DNA of 64,000 bases, taken from positions 62,001 to 126,000 of the forward strand of contig NZ_BOMY01000053.1 in assembly GCF_016862435.1 (NCBI RefSeq), written 5' to 3'. A program made the position numbers and the translations under genes. The DNA is from Paractinoplanes tereljensis (GTDB taxonomy: Bacteria > Actinomycetota > Actinomycetes > Mycobacteriales > Micromonosporaceae). The notes beneath the pieces are model-generated. The model did not search any database and was not told the origin of the DNA. It saw only the letters and a list, made by a program, of their open reading frames with translations. The number at the start of each line of letters is the position of its first letter. Within the stretch, counting starts at the first letter, position 1. Below, one piece after another: positions 54,001-61,192 of this stretch.

Positions 54001-55031
54001 GCATGCGCGACCAGATCGGCGCCAAGCTGGAGCTGCGGCTCGGCGACGCGATCGACTCGGCCATCGACCTGCGGGCCGCGGCCACCGTGCCGGAGCAGCC
54101 CGGCCGGGGGCTCACCCCGGCCAAGCTGCACTTCCTGGCCGGGCTGCCGCGGATCGACGGGTTCTCCGACGACACCACCATCTCCGAGGCCGCCCGGGAA
54201 CTGGCCGCGATGGCCGCCGACTTCTGGACCGGCCCGCCCGCTCCGGCCGTGCGCACCCTGCCGCCGGTGCTGCCGGCCGCCGAACTTCCGGCCGCGAAGG
54301 ACGACGTGCAGATCGCGCTCGGCATCGACGAGGAGCGGATGCTGCCGGTCTGGCACAACTTCGCCGAGGTGCCGCACCTGACCGCGCTCGGCGACAGCGA
54401 GAGCGGCAAGTCCAACCTGCTGCGCCACCTGGCCCGGCAGATCACCGCCCGGTACACGCCGAAGGAGGCCCGCATCATGATCGTGGACTTCCGCCGGCAG
54501 CTGTTCGACTCGGTACCGGCCGAATACCGGCTCGGCTACTCGGTGTCGGTGGACGCGGCCAAGGCCACCGTCGCGGACGCGCTGGCCGGGCTCAAGACCC
54601 GGATCCCCGGGCCGGACATCACGCCCGAGCAGCTGCGGGCCCGGGACTGGTGGACCGGGCCGCGGCTGTTCGTGCTTGTCGACGACTACGACCTGCTGGC
54701 CGGGCTGGACAGCCCGCTGCAGCCGCTCATCCCGTACCTCGCGCAGGGCGCCGACATCGGCTTCCACCTGGTGCTCACCCGGGGCGCGGCGAACGTGATG
54801 CGGATGTCGTCCGACCCGCTGATCCGGCGCCTGCAGGAGACCAACAGCCCCGATGTGGCGCTGTCCTGCCCGCCCTCGGAGGGCAGCCTGCTGGGCGGGG
54901 TGCGCGGCCGGCATCTGCCGCCGGGGCGGGCGCTGCTGTGCACTCGCCGCGGGGCCCGGCTGATCCAGACCGCGTTCAGCGACCCTTCGGCGCCGGTGGC
55001 CAGCCGGCTCGACGCCGCCGCGACTGTCTGA
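51072..55031 (+). CDS. eccC: Type VII secretion FtsK/SpoIIIE ATPase EccC (fused EccCa-EccCb)
   Basis: 1,319 residues. The N-terminus has the EccC signature (VLFRRPARR, then EISLQEPPELPE), followed by two membrane helices (MMFLPMALMSGVMVLMFAG; TYLMAGMMVVAMGGMMIG). Three ATPase domains follow with Walker A motifs GATGSGKS (474-481), GRPQSGKST (824-832) and GDSESGKS (1107-1114). ATPase 1 has Walker B IVVDEFSELL (587-588). ATPase 2 has FLVVDGWFTL and ATPase 3 FVLVDDYDLL, which lack the DE pair, as usual for EccC. It energises and selects substrates. It is divergent from eccD and overlaps mycP convergently by 56 bases. Confidence 0.96.
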   Translation: MATVLFRRPARRVGPEMPSGEISLQEPPELPEAQSGGMRSAMMFLPMALMSGVMVLMFAGGSRGITTYLMAGMMVVAMGGMMIGQVAFSGTDRKKKLGGDRRDYLRYLAQHRKRVRRHINQQRDASLWRHPAPDSLWSLAMTSRRWERRPTHPDFLEVRVGTGTQRLAVRIAPIQTRPIEDLEPLAAKSLRRFVKAYSTIADQPVALYLPGFAQVRATGDPSAVRAVFRSVLAQVMTLHAPEEVRLALCVDGPGAEAWEWAKWLPHVHGDGGLLVGDAIDAIERALGDDFIARPRHEAGAQVTREEPYVIVVRDGGRVPNGARFASTGYRNAVLVDLDGDVSNPVKGQLCLEIDGDEIAMLQPDRLGQQTRSHLASPDALSLPRSRALARLLAPYRLSLATEAAPEPTSVDVSLPTLLGLTDPANLDLAKLWTPAAQADRLRVPIGVDTTGTPIDLDIKESALGGMGPHGMLIGATGSGKSELLRTIVLAMAATHSSETLNFILVDFKGGATFLGLESLPHTSALITNLADEAALVGRMREALHGELVRRQELLRAAGGYASVLEYERARTTGAGLDPLPNLFIVVDEFSELLAAHREFIDLFVMIGRLGRSLGVHLLLASQRVDDGRMGQLETHLSYRIGLRTFSAMESRTVIGVPDAYELPPIPGSGYIRTDVTTLIRFKAAYVSGAYRKKAVRVRQDVVRQQVAPFSLAAPLENVEPVLVEPEVEDDEPTASMLEVIVDQLVDKGPPAHQVWLPPLEDSPTLDQLLPALQPDPVRGLSADGWLGSGKLTVPLGYVDKPFDQARDLLTVDLSGVGGHLGIAGRPQSGKSTLLRTVICSLALTHSPAEVQFYCLDFGGGTLASIAGLPHVGSVAGRLDTDKVSRTIAEINALIAVRERKFAALGVDSMAAYRRLRADGVVDDDPYGDVFLVVDGWFTLRQEFEAVDAVVRTITARGLNFGVHVLLTANRWAEVHHGMRDQIGAKLELRLGDAIDSAIDLRAAATVPEQPGRGLTPAKLHFLAGLPRIDGFSDDTTISEAARELAAMAADFWTGPPAPAVRTLPPVLPAAELPAAKDDVQIALGIDEERMLPVWHNFAEVPHLTALGDSESGKSNLLRHLARQITARYTPKEARIMIVDFRRQLFDSVPAEYRLGYSVSVDAAKATVADALAGLKTRIPGPDITPEQLRARDWWTGPRLFVLVDDYDLLAGLDSPLQPLIPYLAQGADIGFHLVLTRGAANVMRMSSDPLIRRLQETNSPDVALSCPPSEGSLLGGVRGRHLPPGRALLCTRRGARLIQTAFSDPSAPVASRLDAAATV

Positions 55032-56085
55032 TCCAGGCGAGGGCGGCGACCGCTACGGCGGCCGCCGCCACGGCACCGGCCGCGACCAGGGCCGCGATCC
55101 TCGGTGCGGCCGGGGTTTCCGGTTCCGCCGGCAGAGCCAGTCTCTCCCGCTGCATGGGTACGGGGCTGGGCTCGCCGGCGGTCGTGGCCACCGCGGCGTA
55201 CGGGTCAACTGCCCCGAAGCCGTGGGTGGCCGCGTCGGATGCCCGTACCGGATGCTCCGCCGTGGTCTCCAACCGGTGCCGCACCTGATCCGCCGAGAGT
55301 TGGGGCCGGGCGGACCGCAGCAGCGCTGCGGTGCCGGCCGTGTACGCGGCCGCCACCGCCGTCCCACCGACCTGATAGTGACCGCTGCCGACCGGGGCGA
55401 TGCCGAAACCGGCGGCCGGGGCTAGCAGGTCGACCCCGGCGGTGGCGGGGGCGGCCACGGTGGCCTTGCCGTCCGGGGCCTCGCCGTTGACCGCGAGCAC
55501 GCTCTCGTAGGCGGCCGGGTACCAGACCGGGTTCTCCTTGTCGGCCGAGATCGGGGCGATCACCACGGCGTCGGCGGCCTCGGCCGCCTGGACCGCGTCG
55601 CGCAACTCGTCGTCCGGGGTGGTGACCCCGGTACCCAGCATGATGATCTTCGCGTTTCCGGCCAGCGCGGTCTGGATGCCGGCGGCCAGGCCCTGGGCGG
55701 TCGGCTTGCCGTCGTCGCCGACGATCCGCACCGGCAGGATCCCGGCGGCCGGAGCGATCCCGACCACCGGCGAACCGTCCACCGGGCGGGCCGCGATCAG
55801 CCCGGCCAGCGCGGTTCCCCGGCCTCGGCAGTCGGTGTCGTCCCCGGTGTGCACCGCGCCGGACAGCGCCGGGGCGGCCGCGCTGACCCCGGTGTCCAGC
55901 ACCGCGACCAGCACGCCGCCGCCGTTGCTCTGGGTCCAGACCGACCGGGCGTCCATCCGTAGCTGACCCCAGGACGCGTTTTCCGCCGTCACCGGGGACG
56001 GGCCGGCGCATTCCGAGGTCGGCAGGGATGGTGGCTCGTTACCGGCGGCGGCCAGCAGCGAGAGCGCGAGCATCGTCTTCCACAC
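54976..56085 (-). CDS. mycP: Mycosin (MycP-like subtilase) with substituted catalytic residues
   Basis: 369 residues from GTG 56085. Short N-terminal hydrophobic segment (MLALSLLAAAG), S8 domain, and a C-terminal membrane anchor (IAALVAAGAVAAAAVAVAALAW followed by basic residues), as in mycosins of ESX systems. The catalytic Asp is present in VAVLDTGV (D64). At the His position the HGT motif reads RGT (Arg89), and at the nucleophile GTS reads GTA (Ala243). The oxyanion-Asn region is also altered (IIMLGTG). It is therefore predicted to be a pseudoprotease. In mycobacteria, mycosins stabilise the ESX membrane complex independently of proteolysis, which could be its only role here. It is shorter than typical 400-450-residue mycosins. 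Confidence 0.9.
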   Translation of the reverse strand: MWKTMLALSLLAAAGNEPPSLPTSECAGPSPVTAENASWGQLRMDARSVWTQSNGGGVLVAVLDTGVSAAAPALSGAVHTGDDTDCRGRGTALAGLIAARPVDGSPVVGIAPAAGILPVRIVGDDGKPTAQGLAAGIQTALAGNAKIIMLGTGVTTPDDELRDAVQAAEAADAVVIAPISADKENPVWYPAAYESVLAVNGEAPDGKATVAAPATAGVDLLAPAAGFGIAPVGSGHYQVGGTAVAAAYTAGTAALLRSARPQLSADQVRHRLETTAEHPVRASDAATHGFGAVDPYAAVATTAGEPSPVPMQRERLALPAEPETPAAPRIAALVAAGAVAAAAVAVAALAWIRQSRRRRAGWPPAPKGR

Positions 56086-56116
56086 ACCTGGTCTACGGGG
56101 GTGGGGCCCGGTTTGT

Positions 56117-56890
56117 TCAGGGCTTGCGGCCGACCGCGCAGTACTGGTCGATGATCGCTTCGTCCTTTTCCGGCTTTTCTGGCCGCCACTGCGTCACCGA
56201 CACCACGCCCGGGTCGATCAGTTCCAGGCCGGCGAACAGCTTGGCGATGCGTTCCGGGCTGCGCAGGTGGTACTTCGGTTCGGCGGAGAGGTTCCAGATG
56301 CGGGTGGCCTCGCGGTTGTCCTCGGTGGTGTCGCCACCGTCGTACATCGCGAAGTAGCTGCCGCTGGGAAGCGGGGCCAGGAGCCGGTCGATCAGCTCTT
56401 TGGCTTCCTCGTCGCTCTCGACGTGGCCGAGCACGCCCATGACCAGAACCGCGGTGGGCTCGTCGAGATCGAGCGTCTTGCCGGCCTCCTGCAAGATCTT
56501 TTCCGGCTCGTGCAGGTCGGCGTGCAGATAAGTAGTCGCACCCTCGGGAGTGCTGGTCAGCAGCTGCTGGGCGTGCTCCTGGACCAGCGGGTCGTTGTCC
56601 ACGTAGACAATCCGGGCATTTGGCGCCGCCGCCTGGGCCACCTCGTGCGTATTGCCGGCCGTCGGAAGCCCGGTCCCGATGTCCAGGAACTGCCGGATGC
56701 CTTGCTCAGCGGCGAGAAACCGGACAACCCGCACCAGGTAGTCCCGGGACAGCCGGGCACTGACCGCCAGGGCCGGCAGCGATTGCAGAATCTGGTCCCC
56801 CACCGCCCGATCGGCCGCGAAGTTGTCGGTGCCACCGAGCAGGTAGTTCCAGATCCGCGCGGTAAGCGGCACGCCGTTGTCCACCGTCAT
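56117..56890 (-). CDS. DUF574-family SAM-dependent methyltransferase
   Basis: 257 residues with GGAGG before ATG 56890. Hallmarks of the actinobacterial PF04672 group: ARIWNYLLGGTDNFAADR, FLDIGTGLPTAGNTHEVAQ (SAM-binding loop), IVYVDNDPLVQEHA, VLVMGVLGHV and the C-terminal VVSVTQWRPE. Substrates of this large family are unknown. Same strand as mycP, 31 bases before its start, but I see no functional link to secretion. Confidence 0.92.
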   Translation of the reverse strand: MTVDNGVPLTARIWNYLLGGTDNFAADRAVGDQILQSLPALAVSARLSRDYLVRVVRFLAAEQGIRQFLDIGTGLPTAGNTHEVAQAAAPNARIVYVDNDPLVQEHAQQLLTSTPEGATTYLHADLHEPEKILQEAGKTLDLDEPTAVLVMGVLGHVESDEEAKELIDRLLAPLPSGSYFAMYDGGDTTEDNREATRIWNLSAEPKYHLRSPERIAKLFAGLELIDPGVVSVTQWRPEKPEKDEAIIDQYCAVGRKP

Positions 56891-56949
56891 CCCCTACCTC
56901 CATTGTGGAATTTCTTCACCTTAGCCTTGCACGCTGTACGGTGATCGTC

Positions 56950-57660
56950 ATGGACGGCGACACCACCGCCAGGCTGGCAGTTCTCATCGACGCCGACAAC
57001 GCGCCGCCCGGCATCGCGCCCGCGCTCCTGGCCGAGATCGCCAAGTACGGCACGGCGAACGTGAAACGCGCCTACGGCGACTGGACCGGCACGTCGCTGC
57101 GCGGCTGGAAGGAACAGCTGCTGGCCCAGTCGATCCAGCCGATCCAGCAGTTCGCCTACACCACCGGCAAGAACGCCACCGACTCGGCGCTGATCATCGA
57201 CGCCATGGACCTGCTTTACACCACCAGGTTCGACGGTTTCTGCCTGGTCTCCAGCGACAGCGACTTCACCCGGCTGGCGGCCCGCATCCGCGAGTCCGGC
57301 CTGATCGTCTACGGCTTCGGCGAACGCAAGACCCCCAAGCCGTTCGTCTCGGCCTGCGACAAGTTCATCTACACCGAAAACCTGCAGAGCCCCACCGTCC
57401 CACCGGCCGCCGAGCCAAAGTCCCTGGCCTCGGTGACGACAATGCTCCGAGACGCCGTCCAGGCCGCCTCCGACGACGACGGCTGGGCCCCCCTGGCCTA
57501 CGTAGGCAACATCATCGTGAAGCAGCGCCCCGACTTCGACCCCCGCACGTACGGCTACAACAAGCTCTCCGACCTGGTGAAGGCAACAGCGTTGTTCACG
57601 ACCGAGCGCCGCGCCGTCGGCGACGGCAAGCCGAACGTCCTGTACGTCCGGGCCAGCTGA
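56950..57660 (+). CDS. NYN-domain ribonuclease-like protein with OST-HTH (LOTUS) domain
   Basis: 236 residues from ATG 56950. The N-terminal PIN-like NYN domain has acidic residues in AVLIDADNAPP, NATDSALIIDAMDLLY and LVSSDSDFTRLAARIRESG, the expected metal-binding Asp set. From about residue 155 an OST-HTH domain (SLASVTTMLRDAVQAASDDD, then YGYNKLSDLVKATALF) would bind RNA. Members are predicted RNA-processing nucleases. It is divergently placed from the DUF574 methyltransferase with a 59-base gap. Confidence 0.92.
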   Translation: MDGDTTARLAVLIDADNAPPGIAPALLAEIAKYGTANVKRAYGDWTGTSLRGWKEQLLAQSIQPIQQFAYTTGKNATDSALIIDAMDLLYTTRFDGFCLVSSDSDFTRLAARIRESGLIVYGFGERKTPKPFVSACDKFIYTENLQSPTVPPAAEPKSLASVTTMLRDAVQAASDDDGWAPLAYVGNIIVKQRPDFDPRTYGYNKLSDLVKATALFTTERRAVGDGKPNVLYVRAS

Positions 57661-57670
57661 GTACACCGGC

Positions 57671-58072
57671 TCACGGCAGGCATTTCATGCCGGGGATGCC
57701 GACCGAGAGCTCGGCCCCCGAGCCGCTCAGCACCGTGACCGAGTTGATGTCGCCGGTGTAGGCCACCTCGGCCGCGGTCTCGCAGATCCGCCGGCCGCCG
57801 ACGGTGTCGTCGTCGCCCAGGCCCGTGTCGACCGTGACGTTGGTGCACTGCCCGTTCACCGTGACAGTGCGCACGTCGGAGCTGGTCAGGTGCTTCTGGA
57901 CCGTCGCCGCCGCGTCATCGCAGCCGGCGATGCCGGAACTCGCCTCGGGGGCGGCGGGGTTTCCCTCAGGGGCGGAGTGTTTTGTCTCAGGGGCGGCGCC
58001 GGAACATCCGGACAGCACGGCGACCGCGAGGATCAGCGCGAGTTTCGGCATGGTGCGAGGGCGAGAGGTCAC
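57671..58072 (-). CDS. Small lipoprotein, DUF3060-like
   Basis: 133 residues from GTG 58072, which overlaps the methyltransferase stop (GTGA); an internal ATG at 58051 is also possible. Signal peptide LALILAVAVLSGC gives a lipobox cysteine, then an Ala/Pro/Glu linker and a compact beta domain with four cysteines (AGCDDAA, NGQCTNV, RRICETA, GMKCLP). The repeated short strands (TVTVNGQCTNVTVDTG) suggest a DUF3060-type beta-solenoid. Exported and membrane-anchored; role unknown. Confidence 0.8.
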   Translation of the reverse strand: MTSRPRTMPKLALILAVAVLSGCSGAAPETKHSAPEGNPAAPEASSGIAGCDDAAATVQKHLTSSDVRTVTVNGQCTNVTVDTGLGDDDTVGGRRICETAAEVAYTGDINSVTVLSGSGAELSVGIPGMKCLP

Positions 58073-58965
58073 GGCGTTCGGCTCCGATCAGAGGGGCGGT
58101 GCGATACGGGAGTTTCAGCGGTGATCAGCCAGAGCCCGGCGGGCAACCGATAGCCCGTACCGGCCTCGCGGAACCGCTCGAGCAGGCGGGCCGCCCCGGC
58201 GCGGGCCGAGGCCCGGGCGGCCGGCCCGGAGTCCCGATAAGCCGCACCGGCCGGGCCCACCTCGATCAGCCACTCGGCAATGCCGCCGGGGTCGTCCGGT
58301 GCCGCGAGCACGACGTCGTGCGGGTGGACGGCGACGTCGGTGAAGCCGGCCGCGGCGAACAGGCGGGTCACCCGGGCCGGATCGGCGAAGGCGAACGGCC
58401 CCGGCTCGTCGCCGATCGGCAACGGCGGCATCGGTCCCAGGTGGGGCGCCGCGCCGAGCATGGCTGCGGGCAGCCACGGGTTCACCGCACCGTCCCGGAA
58501 CACGGTCGCGGCCAGTCGTCCGCCCGGGCGTAGCGAGCGCCGGATCGTTGCCAGTCCGGCCGCCGGATCGGCGAGCAGCATCAGGGTCATCCGGGAGTAG
58601 GCGGCGTCGAACGGAGCCCCGGGCACGCGGTCGAGGACCTCGATGTCGCCGACCACGAACCGCAGCCCCGGGCCGGCCGCCGCGGCGAACCGGGCCTGCG
58701 CCGCCGCCACCATCGCCGCGGCGAGGTCGAGCCCCACGGCGCGGCCGGACGGCGCCACCACCCTCGCGATCTCGGCGGTGGTGCCGCCGCAGCCGCAGCC
58801 GACGTCGAGCACCCACTCCCCCGGTCGCGGCCGCAGCCGGTCGAGCGCCACGGCGCCGAGCGGCCGGCCGATCTCGTCCTGGCGGTCGGCGTGCCGGGCC
58901 CACCCCGGCGCCGCCCGCGCCCAGAAGGCGGCACCGCGGGCGCGCAGAGCGAGGTTGCCGGGCAT
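58069..58965 (-). CDS. Class I SAM-dependent methyltransferase
   Basis: 298 residues. SAM-binding motif I is VLDVGCGCGGTTAEIA, motif II VGLDLAAAM, then FVVGDIEVLDRVPGAPFDAAYSRM and LRPGGRLAATVF. Substrate unknown. Its ATG overlaps the stop of the ABM-like gene by one base and its stop overlaps the lipoprotein start, so the three form a tight operon divergent from the TetR gene that probably controls them. Confidence 0.92.
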   Translation of the reverse strand: MPGNLALRARGAAFWARAAPGWARHADRQDEIGRPLGAVALDRLRPRPGEWVLDVGCGCGGTTAEIARVVAPSGRAVGLDLAAAMVAAAQARFAAAAGPGLRFVVGDIEVLDRVPGAPFDAAYSRMTLMLLADPAAGLATIRRSLRPGGRLAATVFRDGAVNPWLPAAMLGAAPHLGPMPPLPIGDEPGPFAFADPARVTRLFAAAGFTDVAVHPHDVVLAAPDDPGGIAEWLIEVGPAGAAYRDSGPAARASARAGAARLLERFREAGTGYRLPAGLWLITAETPVSHRPSDRSRTP

Positions 58966-59258
58966 CAGAACGGCATTTCCGCGCCGTCGACGCTTGCCGA
59001 CCGGAACGAGGCGGCCTTGGCCGGGTCGAAGCCTTCCTCCTGGGCGGCCAGGCCGGCCGCCCGGACCAGGCGTTCTGACTGGAACCGGCGGAACGCCGCC
59101 TCGTCCGCCCAGATGTTGATGATCCGCCAGCCCTCCTCCGACGGGCCGGCCACGTGCGCCAGCAGGCCCGGCGGCCGGTCCGGGCCGAGGTGTTTCTCGA
59201 CCTGGCGGTACTCCCGCTCGCTGACTGCGGGCATGTCCTGAACGACGCCGAACGGCAT
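58965..59258 (-). CDS. ABM-superfamily (dimeric alpha/beta-barrel) monooxygenase-like protein
   Basis: 97 residues from ATG 59258, eight bases after AGAGG; a GTG at 59267 is too close to that site. The ferredoxin-like ABM pattern appears in PFGVVQDMPAVSEREYRQVE, LLAHVAGPSEEGWRIINIWADEAAFRRFQSERL. Such proteins act on small aromatic or polyketide substrates or in stress responses. First gene of the minus-strand operon next to the TetR operator. Confidence 0.82.
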   Translation of the reverse strand: MPFGVVQDMPAVSEREYRQVEKHLGPDRPPGLLAHVAGPSEEGWRIINIWADEAAFRRFQSERLVRAAGLAAQEEGFDPAKAASFRSASVDGAEMPF

Positions 59259-59282
59259 GGCGGCCACCTCTCGCGCAAATTC

Positions 59283-59301
59283 GATAGAGTAAAGCTCTAT
59301 C
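59283..59301. promoter_or_regulatory. TetR operator candidate: perfect 7-bp inverted repeat
   Basis: GATAGAG at 59283-59289 and CTCTATC at 59295-59301, separated by five bases, form a perfect palindrome in an AT-rich pocket between the divergent TetR and ABM-like genes. Size and position are typical of a TetR autoregulatory site controlling both directions. Confidence 0.7.
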
Positions 59302-59324
59302 TAATATTGCACTACGCTGCCCGG

Positions 59325-59972
59325 GTGACTGTCAATCGGCGGTACGTCTCGCCGCGGCGCCAGGAACAGGCTCGGCAGACCCGGCGAGCGATCCTCGACG
59401 CCGCGGCCAAACTGTTCGTGGACCCCGGTTACGCCGCCACCCCGCTCACCGCCGTGGCCGCCGAGGCCGGCGTCGCCGTGCAGACGGTGTACGCGGTGTT
59501 CGGCAACAAGCGCCAGCTGCTCTCCGACCTCGTCGATGTCACCCTGGCCGGGGACGACGAGCCGGTCGCGCTGCCGGACCGGGCGTTCGTGGCCGAGATC
59601 CGGGCGCTGACCGGCCTGCGGGCGAAGCTCGCCCGATTCGCCCGGCATCTCACCGAGACGCATGCCCGGCAGGTCCACGTGATGCTGGCGCTCGCCGGGG
59701 CGGCGACCGCCGACGCCGACGCGGCGGCGATCTGGCGCAAGAATCTCGAGGAACGCCGGCGCGGCATGCTGATGTTCGCCGCCGACCTGGCGGCGACCGG
59801 TGAGGTGCGGGTGAGTGCGGGCCGGGCGGCCGACGCGCTGTGGCTCGCCCAGGACATCCGCAACTACGACTGGCTGGTCGTCCAGCAGGGCTGGTCGGCC
59901 GAGCAGTTCCAACAGTGGTACGTGGACAGCGTCGCGGCGGTTCTCGGCGCCCCCGACCTCAACGCTTCCTGA
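59325..59972 (+). CDS. TetR-family transcriptional regulator
   Basis: 215 residues from GTG 59325. The helix-turn-helix is RRAILDAAAKLFVDPGYAATPLTAVAAEAGVAVQTVYAVFGNKRQLL, the usual TetR N-terminus. The C-terminal ligand/dimer domain (ARFARHLTETHARQVHVMLALAGAA, NYDWLVVQQGWSAEQFQQWY) is family-typical in length. It probably represses itself and the ABM/methyltransferase/lipoprotein operon through the palindrome at 59283. Its end overlaps the convergent O-methyltransferase gene by 14 bases. Confidence 0.93.
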   Translation: MTVNRRYVSPRRQEQARQTRRAILDAAAKLFVDPGYAATPLTAVAAEAGVAVQTVYAVFGNKRQLLSDLVDVTLAGDDEPVALPDRAFVAEIRALTGLRAKLARFARHLTETHARQVHVMLALAGAATADADAAAIWRKNLEERRRGMLMFAADLAATGEVRVSAGRAADALWLAQDIRNYDWLVVQQGWSAEQFQQWYVDSVAAVLGAPDLNAS

Positions 59973-60588
59973 TCAGCGTCACCCCGTCGCGGACCGCGAG
60001 CATTACCGACTCGACCCGGTCGTCGTGGACGACGGTTTCGTTGAGCTCTACGACGGCGAAGTGGCCCGGTCGTTCGGGGTTGAGCACGTGGCCGTCCTGC
60101 AGGACGTTGTCGATGACCAGCAGTCCGCCCGGGCGCAGGCGCGGGACCAGGGCTTCGTAGTACTGCGGGTAGCCGACCTTGTCGGCGTCGAGGAACGCGA
60201 AGTCGATGACCGGGTCGGCGGGCAGCGCCTGCAGGGTTTCGATGGCGGGGGCGATCCGCAGGTCGATGCGCTCGTCGACGCCGGCCCGCTGCCAATACTT
60301 ACAGGCCAGTGCGGTCCACTCCTCGGACACGTCGCACGCGAGCAACCGGCCGCCGCCGGTCAGGCCCCGGGCGATGCAGAGGGCCGAGTAGCCGGTGAAG
60401 ACGCCCACCTCGACCGCGTACGCCGCGCCGGTGAGCTGCACCAGCATGGTCAGCAGCCGGCCCTCGTCGGCCGACACCTGCATGCCGGCGGCGTCGGGGA
60501 ACAGGGCGGTCGTCTCGGCCGCGAGGTCGCGCAGGATGTCGTCGGCGGGCGTGCAGTGGGCTTGAAGATAACTGTCAATGTCTGTCAC
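59959..60588 (-). CDS. O-methyltransferase (caffeoyl-CoA/catechol type, class I)
   Basis: 209 residues from GTG 60588 (VTDIDSYLQAHCTP), matching the usual N-terminus of the family; an upstream ATG at 60606 adds six residues but lies inside the loop of a palindrome. SAM-binding segment AVEVGVFTGYSALCIARGL, then DVSEEWTALACKYWQRAGV, FAFLDADKVGYPQYYEAL (metal-binding aspartate) and LLVIDNVLQDGHV. Methylates small hydroxylated aromatics or similar acceptors; substrate unknown. Divergent from the ArsR-type regulator. Confidence 0.92.
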   Translation of the reverse strand: MTDIDSYLQAHCTPADDILRDLAAETTALFPDAAGMQVSADEGRLLTMLVQLTGAAYAVEVGVFTGYSALCIARGLTGGGRLLACDVSEEWTALACKYWQRAGVDERIDLRIAPAIETLQALPADPVIDFAFLDADKVGYPQYYEALVPRLRPGGLLVIDNVLQDGHVLNPERPGHFAVVELNETVVHDDRVESVMLAVRDGVTLIRKR

Positions 60589-60590
60589 GC

Positions 60591-60620
60591 CCCAAGCGTC
60601 GACCATTCTCGACGCTTGGG
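60591..60620. promoter_or_regulatory. Perfect 12-bp inverted repeat between O-methyltransferase and ArsR genes
   Basis: CCCAAGCGTCGA at 60591-60602 and its exact complement at 60609-60620 flank a six-base centre. The 30-base element fits an operator for the dimeric ArsR-type regulator encoded at 60642. If the O-methyltransferase started at 60606 its start codon would lie in the hairpin loop. Confidence 0.7.
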
Positions 60621-60641
60621 CAACCCCTTTTACTTGAAAAA

Positions 60642-61178
60642 GTGACGACGATCCTCGACAGTTGGCCGATGCGCGACGAACAGGTGCTCAGCGAGACCAG
60701 CCAGTTCAAGGCGCTCGGTCATCCGCTGCGGCACCGCATGCTGGTGGCGCTGCGGCAGCGGCCGGCGACGTTCGCCCAGCTCGCGGCGGCGCTCGGCGCG
60801 ACCAAGGGCACCATCGGCTACCACGTCAAGATCCTGGAGCAGGCCGGTCTGCTCCGGGTGGCCTACGTCCGGCGGGTCCGGGGCGGCACCGAGCAGTACT
60901 ACGAGCCGACCAGCCCGCGGCTGCGGATCGCCGGCGACGCTCCGGTCGGGGGCGAGTTCCTGGTCAAGGCCGCGCTGAACGAGATGCTCCCGCCCGAGGA
61001 GGGGGAGCCCGAAACGACCGTCCTGCGGCACGTACGGCTGACCACCGCCCAGGCCAGTGCCCTGGTCGCGAGGCTGGAAGAGCTGGGCGACGAGGTCCCC
61101 GACCACCCGGCCGGCCGGCCGTACGGCGTACTGCTCAGCCTCTATCGGGCCGACATCCCCGCCCTGCCCGCGGATTGA
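60642..61178 (+). CDS. ArsR-family winged-helix regulator
   Basis: 178 residues from GTG 60642; ATG 60669 (MRDEQVLSETSQFKALGHP) is an equally plausible start. Winged helix: FKALGHPLRHRMLVALRQR, FAQLAAALGATKGTIGYHVKILEQAGLL, then the wing RRVRGGTEQYYEP. No metal-binding cysteine cluster, so it is not a classic metal sensor. The C-terminal half contains a helical extension. Likely binds the 30-base palindrome upstream and controls the divergent O-methyltransferase and its own downstream Mrp gene. Confidence 0.9.
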   Translation: MTTILDSWPMRDEQVLSETSQFKALGHPLRHRMLVALRQRPATFAQLAAALGATKGTIGYHVKILEQAGLLRVAYVRRVRGGTEQYYEPTSPRLRIAGDAPVGGEFLVKAALNEMLPPEEGEPETTVLRHVRLTTAQASALVARLEELGDEVPDHPAGRPYGVLLSLYRADIPALPAD

Positions 61179-61192
61179 GTACGGTCGGCGGC

